Shown here: positions 57,118 to 64,000 of the stretch, one piece after another | Layout of the letters: each line of letters begins with the position of its first letter | Position numbering within the stretch: the first letter of the stretch is position 1 | NCBI RefSeq assembly: GCF_018448925.1 | Contig: NZ_RCWE01000023.1 | Coordinates: 20,507 to 84,506 of the forward strand | Source: Photorhabdus akhurstii | GTDB taxonomy: Bacteria; Pseudomonadota; Gammaproteobacteria; Enterobacterales; Enterobacteriaceae | DNA length: 64,000 bases | Reading direction: 5' to 3' | Program-made: the position numbers and the translations under genes | The notes under the pieces: generated by a model | Seen by the model: the letters and a program-made list of their open reading frames with translations, nothing else | Told to the model about the DNA's origin: nothing | Database searches by the model: none

Positions 57118-58470
57118 ATGTTAAGTATTTTCAAGCCGGCACCTCATAGGTCCCGGCTGTCAACAGAACAGATAGATCCCGTCTATCGTCGCTTACGCTG
57201 GCAAATTTTTATGGGGATCTTCTTTGGCTACGCGGCTTATTATCTGGTAAGGAAAAACTTTGCTCTGGCAATGCCTTATCTGGTTGAGCAGGGTTTTTCC
57301 AAAGGGGATCTCGGTTTCGCGCTATCAGGGATCTCTATCGCATACGGCATCTCCAAATTCATCATGGGCTCCGTATCCGACCGTTCTAACCCACGATTCT
57401 TCTTACCTGCGGGTCTGCTCCTCGCGGCGGTTGTTATGCTGTTTATGGGTTTCGTACCCTGGGCAACTTCCAGCATCACTACCATGTTCATATTGCTGTT
57501 CCTATGTGGCTGGTTCCAGGGTATGGGTTGGCCTCCTTGTGGTCGTACTATGGTGCACTGGTGGTCACAGAAAGAGCGTGGCGGTATCGTTTCTATCTGG
57601 AACTGCGCGCACAATGTCGGCGGAGGCTTACCGCCATTGCTATTCCTGTTGGGTATGGCGTGGTTCAATGACTGGAAAGCCGCACTTTACATGCCAGCTT
57701 TCGCCGCCATTCTCGTTGCATTGATTGCGTTCGCGCTGATGCGTGACACACCACAATCCTGTGGCTTGCCACCAATCGAAGAGTATAAAAACGACTATCC
57801 ATCTGATTATACAGAGAAAGATGAAAAAGAATTAACAGCTAAACAGATTTTCATGCAGTACGTGTTACCGAACAAACTGCTGTGGATGGTTGCTATGGCT
57901 AACGTATTTGTTTATCTGCTACGTTACGGCATTCTTGATTGGTCGCCAACTTATCTGCGTGAAGCCAAGCATTTCGCACTGGATAAATCTTCATGGGCTT
58001 ATTTCCTGTACGAATATGCCGGTATCCCAGGCACGCTACTATGTGGTTGGATGTCAGACAAAATATTTAAAGGTAACCGTGGTGCAACCGGTGTGTTCTT
58101 TATGACACTGGTCACGATTGCAACTATCGTATTCTGGCTGAACCCACCAGGTAATCCAGCGGTAGATATGGCTTGTATGCTGACTATTGGTTTCCTTATC
58201 TACGGCCCGGTTATGCTGACTGGTCTACATGCCCTTGAACTTGCTCCCAAGAAAGCCGCCGGTACAGCCGCTGGCTTCACCGGCTTATTTGGTTACTTAG
58301 GCGGCTCTGTTGCTGCAAGTGCTATCATCGGCTACACCGTTGACTTTTTCGGTTGGGACAGCGGCTTTATGGTAATGATTGGCGGGAGTATCTTGTCCGT
58401 TATTCTATTGCTAATCGTTACAATTACCGAAAGCAAACATAAACAAGAAATCACCCAACAATATGGCTAA
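57118..58470 (+). CDS. glpT: Glycerol-3-phosphate:phosphate antiporter GlpT
   Basis: The 450-residue MFS antiporter has [40 protein letters not shown] and [20 protein letters not shown], with the substrate-binding arginine of helix 1 (YYLVRKNF). It imports glycerol-3-phosphate in exchange for phosphate, and also fosfomycin. GGAGG lies upstream of ATG. glpQ follows after a hairpin. Confidence 0.97.
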   Translation: MLSIFKPAPHRSRLSTEQIDPVYRRLRWQIFMGIFFGYAAYYLVRKNFALAMPYLVEQGFSKGDLGFALSGISIAYGISKFIMGSVSDRSNPRFFLPAGLLLAAVVMLFMGFVPWATSSITTMFILLFLCGWFQGMGWPPCGRTMVHWWSQKERGGIVSIWNCAHNVGGGLPPLLFLLGMAWFNDWKAALYMPAFAAILVALIAFALMRDTPQSCGLPPIEEYKNDYPSDYTEKDEKELTAKQIFMQYVLPNKLLWMVAMANVFVYLLRYGILDWSPTYLREAKHFALDKSSWAYFLYEYAGIPGTLLCGWMSDKIFKGNRGATGVFFMTLVTIATIVFWLNPPGNPAVDMACMLTIGFLIYGPVMLTGLHALELAPKKAAGTAAGFTGLFGYLGGSVAASAIIGYTVDFFGWDSGFMVMIGGSILSVILLLIVTITESKHKQEITQQYG

Positions 58471-58513
58471 TTTCTGTCATTAAACTGTGATATATCACTG
58501 ATAATGTCAACTA

Positions 58514-58544
58514 AGCCGCAGCATTTATATGTTGCGGCTTTTTT
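58514..58544 (+). terminator. Terminator between glpT and glpQ
   Basis: AGCCGCA and TGCGGCT arms are followed by TTTTTT, 44 bp after glpT. It may only partly stop transcription if glpTQ is one operon, as in E. coli; here it suggests separate or attenuated glpQ expression. Confidence 0.85.
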
Positions 58545-58651
58545 CAGCATCTAAACTAAGCTAAGAGATTATGTCAGTCAGTGTCTAACACAATCAAGCG
58601 CACAGTTTAATGAGATAGATTTCATCTCATAACTAAAACGGAGAAACACAC

Positions 58652-59728
58652 ATGCAAACTCCAATCAAAACAATAATAACAGGTATTATTTTAGCCTCAT
58701 CTATGTCAGGTATCACCCAAGCGGCAGACAAGATTGTTATCGCCCATCGAGGCGCAAGTGGATATCTTCCTGAACACACTCTACCGGCCAAAGCGATGGC
58801 TTATGCCGAAGGTGCTGATTATCTGGAACAAGATCTGGTCATGACTAAAGATGATGAACTGATAGTCTTACATGACCATTACCTTGATCGCGTCACTGAC
58901 GTTGCCAGCAAATTCCCCGGCCGTACTCGTCAAGACGGACGCTACTATGCCATCGACTTTACCTTGTCTGAAATAAAATCATTAAAATTCACAGAAGGCT
59001 TCGATATTAAAAACGACCGACAAATACAAAATTTCTCCAACCGTTTCCCAATGTGGAAGTCTGATTTCCGAATCCACACTTTTCAAGAAGAGATTGAGTT
59101 TGTTCAGGGATTGAATAAATCTACCGGAAAAAACATCGGCATTTATCCTGAAATCAAGGCACCTTGGTTCCATCAGCAAGAGGGTAAAGATATTTCCACT
59201 AAGGTGCTGACAGTGCTAAAAGAGTATGGTTACACCAAGAAAAGTGACAAAGTTTACCTCCAATGTTTTGATGTCAACGAACTTAAACGCATCAAAAACG
59301 AACTGGAACCTAAGTTAGGCATGGATCTGAAGCTAATTCAACTTATCGCCTACACTGACTGGAATGAAACCTATGAAAAGCAACCAGACGGCAAATGGAC
59401 AAATTACAGCTATGACTGGATGTTCAAACCCGGAGCTATGCAAAAAGTGGCAAAATATGCTGATGGCATTGGCCCTGATTACCATATGATTGTGTCTGAG
59501 GATTCCACCCCAACCAATATTAAGTTAACCGGTATGGTGAAAGAGGCTCACGCTAATAATATGAAAATCCATCCATATACGATTCGGGTTGATCAACTAC
59601 CTAAATACGCCGCCAGCGGCGATCAACTTTTCGATATCATATATAACCAAGCGGGCGTAGATGGTGTATTCACCGATTTTCCTGACTTAGGTGTGAAATT
59701 CCTGCAAAAACAGCATCAACATAAATAA
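58652..59728 (+). CDS. glpQ: Periplasmic glycerophosphodiester phosphodiesterase GlpQ
   Basis: The 358-residue protein has a signal peptide (MQTPIKTIITGIILASSMSG, cleavage after TQA) and the GDPD core: IVIAHRGASGYLPEHTL with the catalytic His/Arg/Glu, DYLEQDLVMTKDDELIVLHD and IYPEIKAPWFHQQEG. It hydrolyses glycerophosphodiesters to glycerol-3-phosphate, which GlpT imports. Confidence 0.97.
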   Translation: MQTPIKTIITGIILASSMSGITQAADKIVIAHRGASGYLPEHTLPAKAMAYAEGADYLEQDLVMTKDDELIVLHDHYLDRVTDVASKFPGRTRQDGRYYAIDFTLSEIKSLKFTEGFDIKNDRQIQNFSNRFPMWKSDFRIHTFQEEIEFVQGLNKSTGKNIGIYPEIKAPWFHQQEGKDISTKVLTVLKEYGYTKKSDKVYLQCFDVNELKRIKNELEPKLGMDLKLIQLIAYTDWNETYEKQPDGKWTNYSYDWMFKPGAMQKVAKYADGIGPDYHMIVSEDSTPTNIKLTGMVKEAHANNMKIHPYTIRVDQLPKYAASGDQLFDIIYNQAGVDGVFTDFPDLGVKFLQKQHQHK

Positions 59729-59735
59729 GATGCAA

Positions 59736-59761
59736 ACAGGGCGCTTCAATCTGCGCCCTGT
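59736..59761. terminator. Terminator between glpQ and epmA
   Basis: ACAGGGCGC and GCGCCCTGT form a perfect 9-bp stem between the convergent genes. Confidence 0.75.
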
Positions 59762-59777
59762 TCCTATCGCTTAATAA

Positions 59778-60755
59778 TTACGCCTTAGTTATCGAAAAAG
59801 CCATAACATCACTGAGCTTTTCAGCCCGCAAAGCTAACATCACTAAACGATCGACACCAAGCGCCACGCCTGCACACTCAGGTATTCCCTGTTTCAGGGC
59901 TCCAACCAAATTTTCATCAATCGGTCTAACAGGTAAACCCAACTCCGCACGTTTCCGGTTGTCCTGTTCAAAACGCTGACGCTGCTCATGACTATCAGTT
60001 AGCTCACGGAAGCCATTCGCCAATTCAACGCCTTTAAAATAGACTTCAAAACGCTCTGCCACCCGATGATCTTCTTTGCTGATTTCCGCCAGAGAAGCCT
60101 GAGAAGCCGGAAAATGGTAGATAAAAGTTGGCTTTTCAGTACCAATATGCGGTTCAACACCAACAGCAAACAAAAGTTGCAATAAAGTATCCCGATCTTC
60201 TTCTATATCAGCAATATTGCTCAGATCCAACTTGGCAGCGACTTCACGCAACTTTTCTTTCTCCGCTGATAGCGGGTCAATATCCAGATAACGCAAGAAA
60301 GCTTGTTGATAAGAGAGTGATTCTGCATTTTCACAGTCAAGGATCTGTTGAAGTAAATCATCAACTTCATTCATCAAACGATACATATCATAGTGAGGAC
60401 GATACCATTCCAGCATGGTAAATTCAGGATTATGGTAACGACCCGCCTCTTCATTACGGAAGCAGCGACTAAGCTGATAAATTGGGCCACTTCCTGCTGC
60501 CAACAGGCGCTTCATGTGATATTCCGGGCTTGTCATCAGGTAAAGAGTCATACCATCCGCGGCACCTGGACCAACAAACTCCGTCTGAAAAGGAAACAAT
60601 TGAATATCAGTCACTGTAAACTGACCCATCGCAGGCGTTTCAACTTCCAATACCCCACGATCTGCGAAAAAGCGCCGTATTTCTGCTAAAATAGTCGCTC
60701 GTTTCAACAAGTTGGCGATAGGTGCGCTTGGCTGCCAGTTTGCTGTTTCGCTCAT
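59778..60755 (-). CDS. epmA: Elongation factor P--(R)-beta-lysine ligase EpmA
   Basis: The 325-residue class II lysyl-tRNA-synthetase paralogue lacks the anticodon domain. It has [20 protein letters not shown], motif 2 [20 protein letters not shown] and motif 3 [14 protein letters not shown]. It ligates beta-lysine to EF-P, which relieves stalling at polyproline. ATG 60,755 begins [13 protein letters not shown] as in relatives; the upstream open frame has no support. Confidence 0.96.
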   Translation of the reverse strand: MSETANWQPSAPIANLLKRATILAEIRRFFADRGVLEVETPAMGQFTVTDIQLFPFQTEFVGPGAADGMTLYLMTSPEYHMKRLLAAGSGPIYQLSRCFRNEEAGRYHNPEFTMLEWYRPHYDMYRLMNEVDDLLQQILDCENAESLSYQQAFLRYLDIDPLSAEKEKLREVAAKLDLSNIADIEEDRDTLLQLLFAVGVEPHIGTEKPTFIYHFPASQASLAEISKEDHRVAERFEVYFKGVELANGFRELTDSHEQRQRFEQDNRKRAELGLPVRPIDENLVGALKQGIPECAGVALGVDRLVMLALRAEKLSDVMAFSITKA

Positions 60756-60993
60756 GTAAATGACTCCAAAATAAAACCAAACGTGCAGTCTACCTGCATC
60801 ACACATATCAGACAAATTATTACCGTCTGATCATCCCGGAACAACTTAGCTTGTCTCGCATCAAGACTATCGCAGATTGACTACTGCCGGATATATTATT
60901 AGCTATCTGCCAAAATATTACCGCCAGATAAACAATAAAATAGTGATCGATTTTTCCTGACACAACAAAGCCAATACCAGACAAAATCACCAT

Positions 60994-61407
60994 TTACTCT
61001 AACAGAGTTATCAATTTAAAATGGCAAAATGCATCTATATGGGTTTTATCCGCCTTAATATAATTAATACCTTTTATGCTGATCCTACTCAGATATTTTT
61101 CATTATCTGCCTTTAGTACTATCAAATTATAGCCGACATCTTCTACAGCAAACGTAGAATAAACATCAACACTCAATTTTGTAGCTTCAATATAATTACC
61201 GCCAGGACGATAAACCCGACTCAAATATAACCCATTGTCTGCCCGAAGTGCCATTGTATAAGCATCAAATAGCGTCACTACATACCGGGAAGAAGCACCA
61301 ATAGTATATCTTCCAGCCTGAATGTAATTAATCTTTCCTTGACTGAATCGACTCAAATAGAGTCCATTATCTGCCTGCAAGGCGATAGTGTGCTCTGATA
61401 ATGCCAT
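60994..61407 (-). CDS. Fascin-like beta-trefoil protein, copy 1
   Basis: The 137-residue protein is three repeats of about 45 residues, each with an [A/K]DNGxYLSR core and a following YIxAxK block (ALQADNGLYLSRF, ALRADNGLYLSRV, VLKADNEKYLSRI). This three-fold pattern is typical of the fascin-type beta-trefoil that binds actin or sugars in eukaryotic and bacterial proteins. No signal peptide. GGAGG gives five bases of spacing to ATG 61,407, so the ATG at 61,410 is less likely. It lies in an array of three paralogues. Function unknown; an insect-host role is only a guess. Confidence 0.75.
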   Translation of the reverse strand: MALSEHTIALQADNGLYLSRFSQGKINYIQAGRYTIGASSRYVVTLFDAYTMALRADNGLYLSRVYRPGGNYIEATKLSVDVYSTFAVEDVGYNLIVLKADNEKYLSRISIKGINYIKADKTHIDAFCHFKLITLLE

Positions 61408-61426
61408 CATACCCTCCGTTTAAATA

Positions 61427-61553
61427 TATACCCGTCATCTTTCAAGTTGCCTCTTTGTTGGCTGCACTCACTCACCCCAGTCACATCGTTATCTATGCTC
61501 CCGGGGATTCGCTCCTTTGCCGTCGCGATGCATCTTGCAATCCATAGGGTATA
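61427..61553. repeat. 127-bp interspersed repeat with TATACCC/GGGTATA ends, copy 1
   Basis: It starts TATACCCGTCATCTTTCAAG and ends TCCATAGGGTATA, with an inner CTCACTCACCCCAGTCACAT. Its ends are inverted 7-mers. The second copy at 62,378-62,504 is identical in length and nearly identical in sequence. It resembles a repeat I recall as common in Photorhabdus and related genomes, perhaps a MITE-like element. Confidence 0.9.
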
Positions 61554-61949
61554 ATTAATTACTTTATAGAATACCATTTAAACCTCATATCGACTCTTTA
61601 TGCCCATAGAAATTAAATTCCCTTGTTGAATATATATCACTACCGTTAAACAATGAACTTTATTATGGACGATATAACCAAATTATTACTTATAATTATT
61701 AAATAACCAGGGGAAATTATCATATTAAAATTAAGATATTATAAGGAAACTGAAAAATAATTTAAGATGATAATTATAATATGACCAGTAACACGAAGAA
61801 TACATTATCAATCAAATTATTATGAAATATAATTAATATTTCATCTGGTATGTTAAGTGACTACTCCTATTGTTTTAACAGTAAAACAATAGTGGTCAGA
61901 TAAAACTGACCACCATAATAAGACGCCAGAAAAGATCAAAATTGTCTAA
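61554..61949. other. AT-rich spacer between fascin-like copies 1 and 2
   Basis: Apart from the hairpins at 61,867-61,913, about 400 bp show no gene, only very AT-rich DNA that should hold the promoter of copy 1. Confidence 0.5.
61867..61913 (-). terminator. Double hairpin below fascin-like copy 2
   Basis: CTATTGTTTT-AACAGT-AAAACAATAG (61,867-61,892) abuts GTGGTCAG-ATAAAA-CTGACCAC (61,892-61,913), the latter about 40 bp past the stop of copy 2. Similar GTGG...CCAC hairpins follow copy 3. Confidence 0.65.
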
Positions 61950-62363
61950 TCACAGTTTTATAACTTTAAACTGGCAATATATATCTAAGTCGTATTTATC
62001 CGGTTTAATATAGTTAAAAATACCACCAGAATTGCTCCGGCTCAGATATTTTCTATTATCCGCACACAAAGCTATAACATTATCGTCGATATATTCCAAA
62101 ATAAAAGTAGAATAAACATCAATGTCTGATTTTGTCGCTACTATATAATCGCTACCAGCCAGAGAGATCCGACTTAAATAGAGGCCATTGCTTGCACAAA
62201 GGGCTATCTTATTAGAGCTAAGTTGTGTTACAGAATATTTGGTGTAAATATCAATAATAGATTTATTAGCTTCAATAAAGTCAAATCTTACTCCTCGATC
62301 AATTCGACTTAAATAGCATCCATTATCTGCTTGTAATGCAATAGGGCTACTTGATAATCCCAT
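61950..62363 (-). CDS. Fascin-like beta-trefoil protein, copy 2
   Basis: The 137-residue protein has the same three repeats (ALQADNGCYLSRIDRG, ALCASNGLYLSRISLAG, ALCADNRKYLSRSNSGG). AGGAG precedes the ATG. It differs from copy 1 at many positions but keeps the tyrosine, leucine, serine and arginine of each YLSR core, which points to a conserved fold. The second 127-bp repeat lies just upstream. Confidence 0.75.
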   Translation of the reverse strand: MGLSSSPIALQADNGCYLSRIDRGVRFDFIEANKSIIDIYTKYSVTQLSSNKIALCASNGLYLSRISLAGSDYIVATKSDIDVYSTFILEYIDDNVIALCADNRKYLSRSNSGGIFNYIKPDKYDLDIYCQFKVIKL

Positions 62364-62377
62364 AACATTCTCCTGTT

Positions 62378-62504
62378 TATACCCGTCATCTTTCTAGTTG
62401 CCTCTTTGTTGGCTGCACTCACTCACCCCAGTCACATAGTTATCTATGCTCCCGGGGATTCTCTCCCTTGCCGCCGCGATGCATCTTGAAATCCATAGGG
62501 TATA
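62378..62504. repeat. 127-bp interspersed repeat with TATACCC/GGGTATA ends, copy 2
   Basis: It matches the copy at 61,427-61,553 in length, orientation and almost every base. It lies 14 bp upstream of the copy 2 gene, in the same relative position as the first copy has to copy 1, so the repeat was either duplicated together with the gene or sits at a preferred site. Confidence 0.9.
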
Positions 62505-62940
62505 GATATATTTAGTTTATTTTGGTCAACTATATTATTTATAGCGCATTAATTTAAGCATCACATTTTACTATTCCTGTAAATATAAAATCTTTTCAAT
62601 GAATATATACAACCAATATAATTATTAAATACCAAAATATATTTTTATATCTATTTTGAATGATATGATAATTTAAGATTTAATTATAATATTCATTAAA
62701 TATAAATCATTTTCACATTTAAATTATAAAACCACAAACTATAAATAAAAGTTATTTTTAATTATTAATTTCAACATTATAAATAACTTTAAAACCCATT
62801 ATTATTTAATTATCTTAAAATAAGTAATAAGTTTTTATCTGACATAGTAAATGGCTGATATTATTAGTACAAAAATAAGACAAAATAATAGTGGCCAGTT
62901 TTACTAGGCCACCATAAAAAAATCAAATAAAGATCATTAC
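62505..62940. other. AT-rich spacer between fascin-like copies 2 and 3
   Basis: About 430 bp show no gene. A GTGGCC-GGCCAC hairpin (62,891-62,912) lies 29 bp beyond the end of copy 3 and may be its terminator, like the one below copy 2. Confidence 0.5.
62891..62912 (-). terminator. Hairpin below fascin-like copy 3
   Basis: GTGGCC and GGCCAC arms enclose AGTTTTACTA, and the neighbouring ATAATAGTGG and CACCATAA match those of the copy 2 hairpin. Confidence 0.6.
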
Positions 62941-63347
62941 TTATGCAATTAATGTAGTCACTTTAAATCGGCAATACACGTCTAAATTAACTTTATCCGG
63001 CTTAATGTAATCAACACCATTCTGAGTGATTCGACTTAAATATTTCCCGTTATCCGCGCGTAGAGCAATCACATTACATCCTCTACTGTAAACGTAGAAT
63101 AAACATCAATACTCGATTTCGCTGCTTCAATATAATCACCACCAGTTCGAGTAATCCGGCTCAAATAAAGCCCATTATCAGCAAGAAGCGCTATCTTATT
63201 AGTACCAAGCTGTATTAATTTATATCTTGAGTATATATCAATGGCAGATTTAACAGCTTCAATATACTGAACCCCCGCCAGATCTACTCGACTCAGGTAG
63301 AGATTATTATCTGCTTGTAATGCAATAGTGATATTTGGTAATCCCAT
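62941..63347 (-). pseudogene. Fascin-like beta-trefoil gene, copy 3, frameshifted
   Basis: The frame from ATG 63,347 (AGGAG upstream) covers two repeats and ends at VEDVM-stop (63,069). The third repeat continues in another frame as NVIALRADNGKYLSRITQNG and onward to TTLIA and a stop at 62,941. The total of 407 bp is exactly 7 bp short of copy 2 (414 bp), so a 7-bp deletion between the second and third repeats explains the shift. A two-repeat truncated product is unlikely to fold as a trefoil. Confidence 0.8.
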
Positions 63348-63822
63348 AATATTCTCCTATTTAAATACATTTTGATTTCTTAAATTAATTAAGTTAAATG
63401 ACTTTAATCATGAAAAACTATTTAAATGTTACTTATCCCTATACCTGTAAAAACAAAACTCCTTTACTAAATATAGGTCATTAAAATCAAATGGCAAATT
63501 ATATTTCCGAATCTATTTTTAATGGCATGGTTATTTTACTTTCAATTATAACATTCATAAAATAAACAAAAGTCATTTTTATATTTAATTTAAAAAATAA
63601 TCATAAAAAAAATAATTTAAGATTATTAACTACAATATTATCAGAAAAAATAAATTGCCTGAATATCACTGAACTTACACAATTTCTAACACCGATAAAA
63701 ATACCAGATAAGTTAAATTCATACTACACAGACTGTGTGCTCAGCCCCACCATAACACTCCATTATTTTCCTCAAAAGGCACTCTCATTACCAGATCGTG
63801 ATGAACGGAAGAAAAAAATAAC
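63348..63822. other. AT-rich tail of the fascin-like cluster
   Basis: Nothing recognisable lies here apart from expected promoter sequence for copy 3. It is low in G+C and has no open frame of note. Confidence 0.5.
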
Positions 63823-64000
63823 TTATTCCTGTCTCAGATCATATTTTTGTAAGTGACTGCTCCCCTCCGTAAAGAGGGTGTCGCAAAAGGTTAAGGTCAC
63901 TTTTTCAAGCATCAAGTTAAATTCAATCACTGACTTTGGGCAGCCTGTTATTTGTATGGATAACAGGCTAAAAATAATCCCTAATATCAGAGCCACCGCT
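63823..64000 (-). other. Open frame running off the window edge (uncertain)
   Basis: A minus-strand frame is open from the window edge to TAA at 63,823-63,825. It reads ALILGIIFSLLSIQITGCPK, then FNLMLEKVTLTFCDTLFTEG and SSHLQKYDLRQE. The first part is hydrophobic. No start is visible. It contains the IS-end-like 16-mer at 63,873-63,888, so it may be a fusion of a real gene end with element DNA or chance. Confidence 0.25.
63873..63888 (+). repeat. IS-end-like 16-mer (AGAGGGTGTCGCAAAA)
   Basis: It is one base different from 34,146-34,161. It may mark the end of an insertion sequence that continues beyond the window or a relic of one. Confidence 0.35.

Overview
The window is chromosomal DNA of a Photorhabdus-like member of the Morganellaceae (Enterobacterales). 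The housekeeping genes match E. coli families almost residue for residue and keep enterobacterial order in blocks (tldD-yhdP-rng-maf-mreDCB, acuI, aroQ-accBC, yhdT-panF-prmA-dusB-fis, liv, panM, rpoH-ftsXEY-rsmD, zntA-tusA-yhhQ, glpT-glpQ, epmA). Base composition is AT-rich. A complete pirAB binary insecticidal toxin locus, tandem DUF29 genes, fascin-like beta-trefoil genes and a 127-bp TATACCC...GGGTATA interspersed repeat all point to Photorhabdus or a very close relative.

Layout. 1-10 kb (minus strand): start of tldD, a nitrilase-family amidase, yhdP, rng, maf and mreDCB. 10.5-14 kb (plus): acuI, aroQ, accB, accC; the csrD gene that sits beside mreB in E. coli is absent. 14.1-18.0 kb: an accessory island that splits accBC from yhdT-panF-prmA. 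It holds about 1.2 kb of stop-riddled TTAA-rich DNA, a CynR regulator, a stub of cynT, a GuaD-like deaminase, a tnpB remnant and a RelE/ParE-Phd toxin-antitoxin pair, and it lies between two direct copies of a ~100-bp repeat. 18.1-22.3 kb: yhdT-panF-prmA and dusB-fis with a fis-type promoter. 22.5-27.3 kb: an MFS exporter with a divergent AraC regulator, pirAB and a small membrane protein. 27.4-34.1 kb: livFGMHK, panM and a glycerate kinase. 34.4-41.3 kb: a secreted DUF2599-like protein, rpoH, ftsXEY (FtsY has seven 17-residue repeats), rsmD, a YhhL-like gene and a lysoplasmalogenase. 41.4-45.0 kb: zntA with a ZntR operator, tusA, and yhhQ behind a probable preQ1-I riboswitch. 45.1-53.2 kb: a fucose regulon (fucR, a fucU remnant, fucK, fucI, fucP; divergent fucA, then gldA). 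53.4-56.6 kb: a two-gene effector/immunity-like module and two DUF29 paralogues. 57.1-60.8 kb: glpT, glpQ and convergent epmA. 60.9-64 kb: three tandem fascin-like genes, the third frameshifted, with two 127-bp repeats.

How the genes work together: mreBCD make the rod-shape scaffold; accBC supply acetyl-CoA carboxylase subunits; panF and panM serve pantothenate/CoA supply; livKHMGF import branched-chain amino acids; the fuc genes convert imported L-fucose to dihydroxyacetone phosphate and lactaldehyde, with GldA as a possible replacement for the missing FucO; GlpQ releases glycerol-3-phosphate that GlpT imports; PirAB is an insect toxin.

The most novel signals are (i) the overlapping pair at 53.4-55.1 kb (a permuted papain-like protein with an EF-hand-like calcium region plus a secreted Sel1-repeat protein), (ii) the repeat-flanked island with a gutted cyn locus next to a deaminase, (iii) the fascin-like array, and (iv) the fucU remnant whose frame runs open into fucR. 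All assignments are from reading the sequence and recalled family knowledge; no database search was run.
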